Assembly: GCA_046350295.1 (NCBI GenBank)
Contig: JAXMAR010000034.1
Span: 28,896 to 92,895, forward strand
DNA from: JAXMAR01 sp046350295
GTDB lineage: Bacteria > Planctomycetota > Planctomycetia > Gemmatales > Gemmataceae
DNA: 64,000 bases
Direction of reading: 5' to 3'
The position numbers and the translations under genes are program-made. Positions within the stretch are counted from its first letter, which is position 1. Each line of letters opens with the position of its first letter. Positions 17,014 through 27,031 of this stretch are shown here, in pieces. The notes beneath the pieces are model-generated. The model saw nothing but the letters and a program-made list of their open reading frames with translations, searched no databases and was not told the DNA's origin.

Positions 17014-17961
17014 TCACGCCTCGCCGGGGCTTGGCGGCGCCGCTCCCGTTCGCGTGGCGATCAACTGATAGTGCTCGATACGACGGTGTTGCGCGAAGTT
17101 GAAGAGCCGCTCCTTGTAGGGCTTCACCAGGTCCAGATCGCAGCGGTAGATCACCAGCTCGTCGCCGAGCGTCGCGCTGCGGGCGACGATCTCCCCCGAG
17201 GGGGCGATGATCGCCGTCTGCCCGATCTGGCTTACGCCTTCCTCGACGCCGGCCTTGGCGACGCCGACGACCCAGCAGCCGTTCTGGTACGCGCCGGCTT
17301 GCATGCACAGCAGGTGGTGGAAGTCGGCCAGGTGGTCGATCTCGGGCTGGTCGGGGATGTGGTCCGGCGTGTTGTAGCCGAGCAGGATCAGCTCAGCGCC
17401 TTGCAGCGCCAGCATTCGGTAGCTCTCGACCCAGCGGCGGTCGTTGCAGATGCACATGCCGACGATGCCGCCGAAGGCGCGCCAGGCCGGGAAGCCGAGG
17501 TTGCCCACGTCGAAGTAGCGTTTCTCCAGGTTCTGAAACGGATGCTGCGGACGGTAATCGGCGTGGCCGGGCAAATGGATCTTGCGGTACTTGCCGATGA
17601 TGCGGCCGTCGGCGCCGACCAGAATGCTCGTGTTGTAGCGGCGCTTGGCGCCCGCTTCGAGCGCCAATTCGGCATAGCCGAGGTAGAAGCCGATACCCAG
17701 CCGCGCCGCTTCGTCGAAGAGCGGTCGGGTCACCGGGCTCGGCATGTCGCGCTCGAACCAGGCGTCAAGCTCCGCCTCGTCGTCGATCCACCAGTGGGGA
17801 AAAAAGGCGGTCAGGGCGCATTCGGTGAAGACGATCAGGTCGCACCGCCGGGCCCGCGCCTCGCGCATCTGCTCGATCAAGCGCGTGACGACTTGGGCGC
17901 GCGGCATGTGACGCGAAACCGGACCGCTCTGGGCCGCGGCGATCGTGAGGTGGCGTGGCAT
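17014..17961 (-). CDS. N-carbamoyl-D-amino-acid hydrolase (nitrilase superfamily)
   Basis: 315 residues with the full catalytic triad of the carbon-nitrogen hydrolase superfamily: Glu47 in FTECAL, Lys127 in YRKIHLPG and Cys172 in MCICNDRRWVE. Spacing and the CNDRRW motif match the N-carbamoyl-D-amino-acid amidohydrolases, which release D-amino acids from their N-carbamoyl forms. It should be a cytosolic enzyme, as no signal peptide is seen. No hydantoinase gene lies near. It is upstream of the encapsulin on the same strand, but a 157-base gap leaves cotranscription uncertain. Confidence 0.85.
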   Translation of the reverse strand: MPRHLTIAAAQSGPVSRHMPRAQVVTRLIEQMREARARRCDLIVFTECALTAFFPHWWIDDEAELDAWFERDMPSPVTRPLFDEAARLGIGFYLGYAELALEAGAKRRYNTSILVGADGRIIGKYRKIHLPGHADYRPQHPFQNLEKRYFDVGNLGFPAWRAFGGIVGMCICNDRRWVESYRMLALQGAELILLGYNTPDHIPDQPEIDHLADFHHLLCMQAGAYQNGCWVVGVAKAGVEEGVSQIGQTAIIAPSGEIVARSATLGDELVIYRCDLDLVKPYKERLFNFAQHRRIEHYQLIATRTGAAPPSPGEA

Positions 17962-18031
17962 GGAGGTTCTCGGCGTGATCGAAGATCGGGCTAGATATAG
18001 GATAGCGATACCCGTTCCTCACGAGGTTCCC

Positions 18032-19351
18032 ATGCGCTGTTCCATTTGCACTCTCCTCTTCGTCGCCGTCCCGCTGCACGCTCAAGAAAACTGGCCCCAG
18101 TTTCGTGGACCGACCGCGGCCGTGGCGCCGGGCGTAAAGCTCGAAGGCGAGCTGGCGCCGGTATGGACGACGCCGATCCACGAACTGGGGCGGGGTTGGT
18201 CGTCGCCGATCGTCTGGAAGGACCGCGTCTATCTCACCTTCGTCAAGAACGACAAGACGCCCAAGTCGCGGCCGGGGCTTTACATCGAAGGGGTCTTCGC
18301 CAGCAAGATTCCCGGCGAGCACGAGTGGTCGCTCGCCTGCTTCAGCCTCGACAAAGGGGAGCTGCTCTGGAAAAAGCTGCTGCACAAGGGGGAGGCGCCG
18401 GGGGCGGTGCACATCAAGAACAGCTACGCCTCCGAGACGCCGGTGACGGACGGCGAACGCGTCTACGCCTACTTCGGCAACCTCGGTCTGTTCTGCACGG
18501 ACATGGACGGCAAGTCGCTTTGGACCGCGAAGCCGGGGACGTTCAAGACACGCTACGGTTGGGGCACGGCCGCCTCTCCCGTGCTTCACAACGGGAAGCT
18601 CTACATCGTCCACGACAACGAGGAGACGTCGTTCCTCATCGCCTACAACGTCGCCACGGGCAAGGAATTGTTCCGCACGCCGCGCGCGGAGAAGAGCAAC
18701 TGGGCCACGCCGTTCATCTGGGAGAACCGGCTGCGGACGGAGATCGTGACGTGTGGGACGCAGAAGGTGCGCTCCTACGACCTGGACGGCAAGCTGCTCT
18801 GGGAGCTGACCGGCATGTCGACGATCACCATCCCGACGCCGAGCGCCCGGCGCGACATGCTCTACATCGCCTCCGGCTACGTCATGGACGCGTCCCGGCC
18901 GATTTACGCGATACGTCCCGGAGCGGAGGGGGACATCTCGCTGGGCAAGGACGAGACGAGCAACAAGTTCATCGCCTGGTCGCAGAAGCAGGGGGCGCCG
19001 TATCACCCGTCGCCGCTGCTTTACGACGGCCGACTGTACGTTGTCTACGACAAGGGCTTTCTGGCCTGCTTCGACGCGGCGACCGGGAAGGAGGTGTACG
19101 CGAAGGAGCGGATCGACCCGGGCCGGGACAAGTTCACCGCCTCGCCCGTGGCGGCCGCGGGGCGGATCTTCATCGCGAGCGAGGAAGGGGACCTGTTCGT
19201 GCTCAAGGCGGGGCCCAAGTTCGAGGCGCCGGCGAAGGTCGATCTGAAGGAGGAGATGTGCCTGGCGACCCCGGCCCTGGTGCGCGACAGCGTGATCGTG
19301 CGGACGGACCGGGCGCTCTGGCGGTTGGCGGGGAAGAAGGGGAGGGAATAA
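18032..19351 (+). CDS. Secreted PQQ-like beta-propeller protein
   Basis: 439 residues with a short signal peptide (MRCSICTLLFVAVPLHAQ) and then ENWPQFRGP, the usual opening of planctomycete PQQ-like propellers. Repeated blade motifs appear: SPIVWKDRVYLTF, SPVLHNGKLYIVHD, LACFDAATGKEVY and SPVAAAGRIFIASEEGDLFVL. The PQQ cofactor residues of true dehydrogenases were not identified, so it is probably a scaffold or outer-membrane-assembly-like propeller. Its TAA overlaps the ATG of the VOC gene by one base, so the two are coupled. Confidence 0.8.
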   Translation: MRCSICTLLFVAVPLHAQENWPQFRGPTAAVAPGVKLEGELAPVWTTPIHELGRGWSSPIVWKDRVYLTFVKNDKTPKSRPGLYIEGVFASKIPGEHEWSLACFSLDKGELLWKKLLHKGEAPGAVHIKNSYASETPVTDGERVYAYFGNLGLFCTDMDGKSLWTAKPGTFKTRYGWGTAASPVLHNGKLYIVHDNEETSFLIAYNVATGKELFRTPRAEKSNWATPFIWENRLRTEIVTCGTQKVRSYDLDGKLLWELTGMSTITIPTPSARRDMLYIASGYVMDASRPIYAIRPGAEGDISLGKDETSNKFIAWSQKQGAPYHPSPLLYDGRLYVVYDKGFLACFDAATGKEVYAKERIDPGRDKFTASPVAAAGRIFIASEEGDLFVLKAGPKFEAPAKVDLKEEMCLATPALVRDSVIVRTDRALWRLAGKKGRE

Positions 19352-19761
19352 TGGCACGACCTATGAACAACGAAAACTGGCGTGCCGCGCCGATCCTCGG
19401 CGTGCGGCGCGTGCGGCAGGCGGCGGAGTATTATCGGGACGTGCTCGGCTTCAACCTCGATCCGGCGGACGGCGTCTTTCAGCCGAGCCCGGACGAGCCG
19501 GAGGGGGTGTACGCGATCGTCAAACGCGGCGGCGTGTGGATTCACTTCCAGATCCGCCGCGGCGAGATGCCGGAACGGACGCGCCAACCGCTCGAGCGCG
19601 ATGTCTATCTCTATGTCGACGACATCGACGCTCTGCACGAGGAACTGCGGCGCCGCGGGGCGACGGTCCTCCAGCAGCCCCGGCCGACGCCCTATGGGCT
19701 GCGCGAGATGGTTGTCGAGGACTTGAACGGATACCGGCTTGCTTTCGGGCAGATGGCGTGA
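19351..19761 (+). CDS. Glyoxalase/bleomycin-resistance (VOC) protein
   Basis: 136 residues with the paired beta-alpha-beta-beta-beta modules of the vicinal oxygen chelate fold: LGVRRVRQAAEYYRDVLGF in the first half and DVYLYVDDIDALHEELRRRGA then VEDLNGYRLAF in the second. Metal ligands can be guessed (His in WIHFQI, Glu in VVED), but the substrate cannot be told. The ATG overlaps the stop of the PQQ-like gene (TAATG). Confidence 0.8.
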   Translation: MARPMNNENWRAAPILGVRRVRQAAEYYRDVLGFNLDPADGVFQPSPDEPEGVYAIVKRGGVWIHFQIRRGEMPERTRQPLERDVYLYVDDIDALHEELRRRGATVLQQPRPTPYGLREMVVEDLNGYRLAFGQMA

Positions 19762-20109
19762 CGGGCGCCTAGGAAGCCCTTCGGCGTCAACGAAGATACT
19801 CAAGAAGATAAGTCCCGACGGTTTGTCGATGTCCAGACGTCGCATCAAGCTTGGTTGGCGGTTTTTGCGGATTTGCCGGATGCGTCCGAGAGGAAAGGAG
19901 TTGGGGCGCGGGCTGGAAATACGTCGCGATGAGTGGGTGTGTCGGCGACGAGATGAGACGAAATCGAGGGCGTTGATTTCAGTATCTAGGGCGTGTCGAA
20001 ATGCAATGAAAAGAAAGGACGGCGCCATCACCCCCAGGCTCGAAGACTCGCCTGCGGGCCTGCTTGGGTCCCCCTCACTCCTAGCCCTCTCCCCGAGGGA
20101 GCGGGAGCG
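19762..20109. other. Intergenic stretch, only a repeat recognised
   Basis: No gene is seen between the VOC gene and the convergent DUF1501 gene. The right end holds a copy of the C/T-rich palindromic repeat (20070-20107). The rest has somewhat lower GC than its surroundings and no recognised structure. Confidence 0.4.
20070..20107. repeat. Third copy of the C/T-rich palindromic repeat
   Basis: It reads CCCCCTCACTCCTAGCCCTC then TCCCCGAGGGAGCGGGA. It shares the CCCCCTCAC.CC.AGCCC.TCTCCCC core with the copies at 7094-7140 and, inverted, 11230-11270. It lies just after the stop of the DUF1501 gene. Confidence 0.6.
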
Positions 20110-21546
<1,437 letters not shown>

Positions 21547-21629
21547 TTTGCGGGGTGGGTTGGTGGCGGGCTTATGGGTCTATGTTCGCAAATCGGGGGT
21601 TGGCGCTCAAGGGATTTTCGGGCGCATCG

Positions 21630-22028
21630 TCAAGTCCCTTCGCCCTGAGGGAGTATCCGAACGATCTCGACTTCACGATGCATGCGTCCTTTGGTCCCAT
21701 ACCAGCCGCGAGCGCTAACGACGCCTTCAAAGACGACAAGCCCACCTTTCTCAGGAAAAAAGTCGAGCAGGTCGTCTGCAAGGACGGGCTCCCAACGCTC
21801 AACAGGGTAAAACAGCGAGAGAAACGCGAGAATGGCGACGAAGACGACCAGAGCTGTTTCGCCCCAGAACCCGAGCGCGAACCCGACGAGCAGGATCAGC
21901 AGAGTCAATACAGCTTCGACGAGCCGACGAACGCGAGGGGCTCGGACCAGGATGCATGGCGCCCCGGGGACATAGATGCCGTGATAGCGTTCGACTTCGC
22001 CGACCAGAGGCTTGGTCAGTGGCAGCAT
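21630..22028 (-). CDS. Small membrane protein of unknown function
   Basis: About 132 residues. The first 35 include a short beta-rich stretch (GEVERYHGIYVPGAPCILV). Two hydrophobic helices follow (VLTLLILLVGFALGFW and ALVVFVAILAFLSLFY), then a cytosolic or periplasmic tail with GGLVVFEGVVSARGW. No family was recognised. It lies 22 bases downstream of the antitoxin-like gene on the same strand, so it may be cotranscribed with the toxin-antitoxin pair. Confidence 0.5.
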   Translation of the reverse strand: MLPLTKPLVGEVERYHGIYVPGAPCILVRAPRVRRLVEAVLTLLILLVGFALGFWGETALVVFVAILAFLSLFYPVERWEPVLADDLLDFFPEKGGLVVFEGVVSARGWYGTKGRMHREVEIVRILPQGEGT

Positions 22029-22050
22029 CGCAGGACAGTGGAGCGGCAGT

Positions 22051-22401
22051 CTACCCGGTTTTCTTGCGCGGATGAGACGGATTCAGCTTGTAGCCCAGGA
22101 GTTTGACGAGGCGATCGATGGTGTCCGAGGAAAGTGTGCTTTCGCCAGTGAGGAAATCGGTCAGATCGGCGGGCGGGATTTCGATCTTCTTCGCGATTTC
22201 CCAGAGGTCCCATTTACTCTCGTGCATGGCGCGGCGCAGCTCGCCGCTGAGCGTCTTCTCTTTACGGGCGTTAATCATCATCTGATGGCGGCGGAGCAGC
22301 TCGGGCAGCTCTTCGGCGACCTTCTTGCGCGCGATGGTCAGTCGCCGCTTTTGCGCGGGGGTGAGTTCCCCATAGATTCGTCGTGCCTGTCGTTTTCGCA
22401 T
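22051..22401 (-). CDS. HTH antitoxin of a type II toxin-antitoxin pair
   Basis: 116 residues. The N-terminal half is a basic helix-rich region (ELTPAQKRRLTIARKKVAEELP). The C-terminal half has an XRE-like helix-turn-helix: LWEIAKKIEIPPADLTDFLTG then LSSDTIDRLVKLLGYKL. It starts 3 bases after the stop of the toxin-like gene (22405-22653). The order is toxin first, as in HigBA/BrnTA-like systems. A decayed second copy of this gene lies at 26425-26665. Confidence 0.7.
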   Translation of the reverse strand: MRKRQARRIYGELTPAQKRRLTIARKKVAEELPELLRRHQMMINARKEKTLSGELRRAMHESKWDLWEIAKKIEIPPADLTDFLTGESTLSSDTIDRLVKLLGYKLNPSHPRKKTG

Positions 22402-22404
22402 CGT

Positions 22405-22653
22405 TCACCTGCGAGGCTCGTCCACCTCGTAAGCAGTCACCGGGAGAATCGTCATGTCGTCGAGCCGCTCGTAGACCGCGATGATGAAGCGGCCGTCCTC
22501 AGTATAGCCGAACGCGGAGTGATTGCCGGAAGAGCGACTCCTATCGACGGATTGCGGACTGCATACGACCCGCTCAAAGTCTTCCGGCGTGAGATCATGC
22601 TCGGCCAGATGCTCGACAAGGTCGTCTGTCCAGAAGAAGAAGTAGTAGGGCAT
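22405..22653 (-). CDS. Toxin of a type II toxin-antitoxin pair
   Basis: 82 residues starting MPYYFFFWTDDLVEHLAEH, then TPEDFERVVCSPQSVDRSRSSG, GYTEDGRFIIAVYERLDD and ILPVTAYEV. The layout (E-HL..H.V...D.E.V, then G.T..GR.....Y, then V..AYE) fits the small BrnT/RelE-like toxins. The exact family is not certain. Its stop is followed by the antitoxin start 3 bases later. Confidence 0.65.
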   Translation of the reverse strand: MPYYFFFWTDDLVEHLAEHDLTPEDFERVVCSPQSVDRSRSSGNHSAFGYTEDGRFIIAVYERLDDMTILPVTAYEVDEPRR

Positions 22654-22731
22654 GAGGCGAGCGTGCTGCGTGAATCATCCAGGTAGATGTTCATCGCGGA
22701 CGATGCGGGCGTGTTCTTCGGGAGGGACCGG

Positions 22732-22839
22732 CTACAATGCTTCGCCGGATTGTTCCTTGATGAAGGGCTGGCGGTAGCGCAAGCCGGGTTTGGGTTCCAG
22801 GGCAGGCGTCAACGGACGGTAGATGCGCTTGATCGTCAT
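22732..22839 (-). CDS. Possible 35-residue protein
   Basis: The frame reads MTIKRIYRPLTPALEPKPGL and continues to a TAG at 22732, ending KEQSGEAL. It lies between the toxin gene and the DUF1501 start fragment. It is basic and proline-rich, with no known family. Its upstream junction shares the 16-mer TGGTTCCATGTCTTAC with the edge of the galM relic at 26961, so it may be part of rearranged debris instead of a gene. Confidence 0.25.
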   Translation of the reverse strand: MTIKRIYRPLTPALEPKPGLRYRQPFIKEQSGEAL

Positions 22840-22854
22840 GGTTCCATGTCTTAC

Positions 22855-22981
22855 GGTCGGCGGCGGAGCGCTCCTGGGCGGGGAGGTCGCTACCGAGGAG
22901 GTCGGCGAGGGCGAGGGAGCCGAGGCCGACGGCGCAGTTTTTGAAGAAGTGGCGACGGGTCTGGAGGAGGAGCGGGTTCAT
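22855..22981 (-). pseudogene. DUF1501 N-terminal fragment
   Basis: It reads MNPLLLQTRRHFFKNCAVGL then GSLALADLLGSDLPAQERSAAD, nearly identical to the first 40 residues of the DUF1501 protein at 20110-21546, and then the similarity ends at ~22861. Only the Tat signal remains. The body of the gene is missing. Confidence 0.8.
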
Positions 22982-23049
22982 TGGCCGGCGTGGGGTTGGT
23001 GGCGGGCTTATGGGTCTATGTTCGCAAATCGGCTGGCGGCGCTCAAGCG
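22862..23049. repeat. Segmental duplication, copy B (truncated DUF1501 start)
   Basis: This is the second copy of the block at 21427-21617. The similarity includes non-coding bases upstream of the start codon up to GGCGCTCAAG, and it ends abruptly at both sides. It lies directly downstream of the ECF sigma gene stop. Confidence 0.75.
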
Positions 23050-23066
23050 ATTTCTCGCGGTCGGGT

Positions 23067-23648
23067 CTAGCAATCCACAAACTCCGCCACCTCTTCTCGC
23101 AGCCGTTTGAGAACACGACTCTTCGCCAGCAACACCGAGTTCTGCGACAGGCCCATCTCCGCCGCCACCACGGCCGGGGCGGCGCCGTCGAGCACCTGGC
23201 GGCGAAACGCTTCCCAGGTCGCCGCGGCGAAGTCGCCCTGCACCATTTTCATCGCCCGGGCCGCGACGTACAGATCGTGTTCGCGGTCCCATTGACAGCT
23301 CAGCGCGCTCTCGGGCGCTTCCAGCTCGTCCAGGCGGTCGAGAAGATCGGTCTCGCCGGTGGCGACCGGGCGCGAACGGCGGGCGCGGAAGAAACCGCGC
23401 AACCGATTAGCCAGAACGCCTCGTAACCACGCGCGAAACGCCCCGGCCCGGTTGCGGTCGAATGCCGCCACCTCGCGGACGACGACGGTAAGCGTCTCCT
23501 GAACGAGATCGTCGGCATCGGCGTCGGTGGCGCCGGCCCGCAGCGCCCAGGCGCGCAGCAGCGGCTGATACAGCTCAAACAGCCGCTGCCAGTCGGGGTC
23601 CGTCGGCTGGTCGGTCAATCGCTCCAACAGGCTGACGGAGGTTTCCAT
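23067..23648 (-). CDS. ECF-type RNA polymerase sigma factor
   Basis: About 193 residues from METSVSLLERLTDQPTDPDW. Region 2 is visible as WQRLFELYQPLLRAWALRAG then DADDLVQETLTVVVREVAAF and FRAWLRGVLANRLRGFFR. The region 4 helix-turn-helix is VVAAEMGLSQNSVLLAKSRVLKRLREE. This matches planctomycete-type ECF sigma factors. It starts 18 bases after the stop of the kinase gene on the same strand, so the two form an operon with the kinase first. Confidence 0.9.
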   Translation of the reverse strand: METSVSLLERLTDQPTDPDWQRLFELYQPLLRAWALRAGATDADADDLVQETLTVVVREVAAFDRNRAGAFRAWLRGVLANRLRGFFRARRSRPVATGETDLLDRLDELEAPESALSCQWDREHDLYVAARAMKMVQGDFAAATWEAFRRQVLDGAAPAVVAAEMGLSQNSVLLAKSRVLKRLREEVAEFVDC

Positions 23649-23666
23649 GCGCAACGCCTCCGTGGG

Positions 23667-26174
23667 TTAGGGCTTGCCTTTGGCTGCGGGCGGGTCCGGC
23701 AGGCGGAACAACGACACGCGGCCCAGCAGGCCGATTGCCATCCGGCGGCTGTCCGGCGAGATGAGGATGCGCTCCCCTCCTTCACGCACGTCCGTCAACC
23801 TGTGGACTTCCTTTCCAGTACTCAAATCGAAGAACCGAACCGCCCGGTCTCCTTTGGCCAAGACGATGCCGAAGCGCCCGTCGGGTGTCATGGCGAGATG
23901 ATCGACTTCCCTGATACCCGAGGCAATGTATCCGGCCGACTTTCCGCTTGCCAGGTCGAAGAACTCGAACCCCCAGCCGTCCTCGCTGCGATACCGACCC
24001 ACACCGACCTGCCGACCGTCGTCCCGAAAACCGGCCGGCGGGCCGATCCAGCCCTGGACTTTGACGGTCTTCGCCCATTTGCCCGATGCCAAGTCGTGCA
24101 GGCGGATCTGGCTCCAGCCGTCCGTGGCCGCGACATCACAGGTGTCGAGAGTCACCAGGCATTTTCCGTCCGGTGTAAAGCGGCAGAAATGCTGCCACGA
24201 GTCGGGGGCAAGCGGGATTGCCGTGACCCGCTCCCTCCCGGTCTCATACTCCCAGACACGGAAGTGGCGAATGCCCGGCTCGACGGCCTCGGCTGTCGCG
24301 ACATGCTTGCCGTCCGGCGAGAAGTCCCACAGGGCGGTGTCCCCCCTGGCGCGGGCGAACTGCTTTGCTTGCCGTTGGCTCCCCGTTTCGAGGTTCCACA
24401 GGCGGAACGTTCCGTCCAGGTGACAGGTGAGGAGCTGTTTCTTGTCAGGCGTGATGTTGGCTCCGGTGGCCAGGCTATCCACGTCGGAGAAGCCGCGCAC
24501 CAACTTGCCACTGTCGGCCTGAAAAACGCGAATCACTTTCGTCTTCGCCTCCCATGGGGGGGCGGCGAAACTGATCAACGTGCCATCGGACGAAAACCGC
24601 GTCCACTGATGGTGGAAGAAGAGTTGCGGCTCAATGATGCGAGCCAGAAAGCGAGGTTTGTCCACTTCCTTTCCGTCGGCAGGCCCGTCCGGGCGCCGGA
24701 TTCCGGCCACCGACCCCTTGGCCACGCGCTCCACCCGCGCCAGCACCGTGTCGCCGCGCGTCAGCGTCGCCTTCTCGACGGTGAGCTTAAGTCCCTCGGG
24801 CGCTCCCTTCAGTTCCAGCTCATAGACGCCGGAGCGGAGCGTGAGCGTGATCTGCTTGTCCGTTTTCATGTCGATGACGCGGACTATCCTGCCCCCTTCC
24901 TTGATGATGACATCGACATCGTCAGTCTCGGTCGTGATGACAAGCTCGCCCTTGTCGGTCTCGATGCGGTAGACGACTCCGCCCGCCAACAGCATGCCCG
25001 CAAACAGGGCGGCAGCGGCGACGAGCCAGCGGCGGCGTGGCGCCGGACGCGCGATCTTGGTCAATGCTTCCAGCGCCTGCGCGACCTCAGCAGGCGTCTG
25101 GTAGCGGTCGGCCGGCTTCTTCGCCATCATCCTCGCCACAATGGTGGCTAGCGCCTCAGGTACTTGGGGTCGCCGTTTCCGCACCGGTTCCGGCGCGCTG
25201 TGCCGATGAGCGTCGAGTTTGCGCAGCACTGAATCGCCGGGGAACGGCACTCGTCCGGTAAGGAAATAGTACAGCGTGCAGCCAAGGGAATAGATGTCGC
25301 TGCGCACGTCGGCTGTGCGCGGGTCCTCGGCCTGCTCGGGGGCGACGTAATCGGGCGTCCCCATGACGACACCGGTACCCGTCAAGCCCCTGTCTGCGCG
25401 GTTCATGTCGCCCAGCACGGCGAGGCCGAAGTCGAGAATCTTGACTGTGCCGTCGGCGGTGCGCATCAGGTTCTGCGGCTTGACGTCGCGATGGACCAGG
25501 CCGCACTCGTGAGCGCGCTGCAAGCCGAGCGCCGCCTGGCGAACGGCGTCGCAGGCCTCGGCGACCGGCAGCGGACCGCGGCTGCGCACCTCGTCGGCGA
25601 GGCTGACGCCGTTGATGTACTCCATCGCCAGCAGATGCGTGTCGCCGACCCGTTCGGCGTCGAAGGCGGTGACGATGTTGGGATGGGTGAGCATGGCGGC
25701 GGTCTGCGTTTCGCGACGGAATCGCTCAATAGCCCCCGCCTTGGCGACGAACTCGGGACGGATTACCTTTACCGCCACCTGCCGGCCCATGACGCGATGC
25801 TCAGCCAGCCACACCGTGCCCATGCCGCCGCTGCCAAGCTGGCGCACGGGCCGGTAGCGCGGATGGTTTGCTAGCATTGAAGGGATGTCAACGTGTTCCG
25901 CGTCCGCCGCCGCGCACGAACCGGTGCCGCCGCCGAGGGCGCCGGAGTCGATCGTGCTTGCCTCGCCGGCGACCGGCTCCGGGGTGTCCGACAGCGCTTG
26001 AGTCGACTGGAGCAGCGTCGTAAACGCGTCGCCGGCGACGCCTGAGACAATCGCCTCGCAGTCGCCACACGAAGAAACGTGGTTCTCGACGACGCAGAAC
26101 AGGTCGTCGCTGAGGCGACCGAGGGCGAATGCCTCCAGTTCTTGCGGCGTGGGATGCGACGCGACCTGTACCAT
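23667..26174 (-). CDS. Zinc-finger / Ser-Thr kinase / beta-propeller protein
   Basis: 835 residues from an ATG with an AGGAGG site upstream. Residues ~30-40 hold H-x3-C-x2-C (HVSSCGDC), the zinc-binding anti-sigma (zf-HC2) motif. A Hanks-type kinase follows at ~107-375: LGSGGMGTVWLAE, Lys136 in VAVKV, HRDVKPQN with Asp230, DFG at 248-250, GTPDYVAPEQ. A membrane helix near 395-412 precedes an extracytoplasmic part with WD40/PD40-type repeats (RFSSDGTLISFA, DFSPDGKHVATAE, MTPDGRFGIVLAKGD). It probably senses a signal outside and phosphorylates inside. With the ECF gene next door, control of that sigma factor is likely. Confidence 0.88.
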   Translation of the reverse strand: MVQVASHPTPQELEAFALGRLSDDLFCVVENHVSSCGDCEAIVSGVAGDAFTTLLQSTQALSDTPEPVAGEASTIDSGALGGGTGSCAAADAEHVDIPSMLANHPRYRPVRQLGSGGMGTVWLAEHRVMGRQVAVKVIRPEFVAKAGAIERFRRETQTAAMLTHPNIVTAFDAERVGDTHLLAMEYINGVSLADEVRSRGPLPVAEACDAVRQAALGLQRAHECGLVHRDVKPQNLMRTADGTVKILDFGLAVLGDMNRADRGLTGTGVVMGTPDYVAPEQAEDPRTADVRSDIYSLGCTLYYFLTGRVPFPGDSVLRKLDAHRHSAPEPVRKRRPQVPEALATIVARMMAKKPADRYQTPAEVAQALEALTKIARPAPRRRWLVAAAALFAGMLLAGGVVYRIETDKGELVITTETDDVDVIIKEGGRIVRVIDMKTDKQITLTLRSGVYELELKGAPEGLKLTVEKATLTRGDTVLARVERVAKGSVAGIRRPDGPADGKEVDKPRFLARIIEPQLFFHHQWTRFSSDGTLISFAAPPWEAKTKVIRVFQADSGKLVRGFSDVDSLATGANITPDKKQLLTCHLDGTFRLWNLETGSQRQAKQFARARGDTALWDFSPDGKHVATAEAVEPGIRHFRVWEYETGRERVTAIPLAPDSWQHFCRFTPDGKCLVTLDTCDVAATDGWSQIRLHDLASGKWAKTVKVQGWIGPPAGFRDDGRQVGVGRYRSEDGWGFEFFDLASGKSAGYIASGIREVDHLAMTPDGRFGIVLAKGDRAVRFFDLSTGKEVHRLTDVREGGERILISPDSRRMAIGLLGRVSLFRLPDPPAAKGKP

Positions 26175-26424
26175 GCCGGGCCCTCCTGACGAGGAAAGCA
26201 AGGGAGAAGTTTTTTTGCAAGAGAAGCTCCTTGCTTCTCACTCCGGCCGCGGTGAATGGTATCACCCATCTTGTCCGGGCGCCTTCTGAAACGACGTTGG
26301 CTATAAGAACAGTGCGCGAGAACCACCAGCCTGTCCGGGAAATGGCGGACCCCGGCAAATCGCTCTGGTTGAGGCGGATGAGATCCACGCATGTCTTGTG
26401 CCGCGGAGGGGTTGCCGCCGCGTG

Positions 26425-26665
26425 GGTAGCCCAGGAGCTTTACGAGACGATCGGTGGTGTCGGAGCCAAAGGGTTTCTCTCCCGTGAGGAAATCGGCCAG
26501 ATCGCCGGACGGGACGTCGATCTACTTCGCGATTTCGAACAGATGCATTTGCTATCGTGGATGGCGCGGCGCAGCTCACCGCTGAAGGTTTTTTCCTTTC
26601 GCGCGTCAATCATCATCTGAGGGCGGCGAGCCAGTTCGGGCAACTCTTCGGCGATCTTCCAGGCG
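26425..26665 (-). pseudogene. Decayed second copy of the HTH antitoxin
   Basis: KIAEELPELARRPQMMIDAR then KEKTFSGELRRAIHDS closely follows the protein at 22051-22401. Then a shift is needed, and a TAG replaces a lysine codon near 26523 (ATCTACTTCGCG against ATCTTCTTCGCG in the intact copy). The end reads TTDRLVKLLGYP. No toxin gene lies beside it. It is fused on its upstream side to the galM fragment. Confidence 0.75.
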
Positions 26666-26970
26666 CCTCGCTCGACAGAAAGAACGCGGTCCGCTGCCGG
26701 TACGTCTGGCCGGGCCGGAGGATGATCGATGGGAAGCCCGGCTGGTGGACGGAGTCGGGGAAGTGCTGCGTCTCCAGGCAGACGGCGCAGCGGGCGGGAT
26801 AGGTATTGCCGCCCTTGGCCTTTTGACCTTTGAGAAAATCGCCGGTGTAGACCTGAAGGCCGGGCTGGGTCGTGGCCACCTCCAGGCGCCGGCCCGAAAC
26901 GGGGTCGCGGAGGCGGGCGGCGATCTTCAGGTCGCCGGGCCGGTCGGGGTCGTGCGGACCTGGTTCCATG
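26660..26970 (-). pseudogene. galM: 3' fragment of an aldose 1-epimerase gene
   Basis: It reads GDLKIAARLRDPVSGRRLEV then TTQPGLQVYTGDFL, CLETQHFPDSVHQPGFPS and ILRPGQTYRQ. These are the C-terminal motifs of galactose mutarotase (QPG.Q.YTGNFL and CLE.QHFPDS...P.FPS). The first two thirds of the protein are missing. The left edge runs into the antitoxin relic, and the right edge at ~26961 carries the 16-mer also found at 22839. Confidence 0.8.
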
Positions 26971-27031
26971 TCTTACCAGATAGACTATCCACAATAGTGC
27001 GTTGCGACTCAAGCGCGAAGCCGATCGGATT

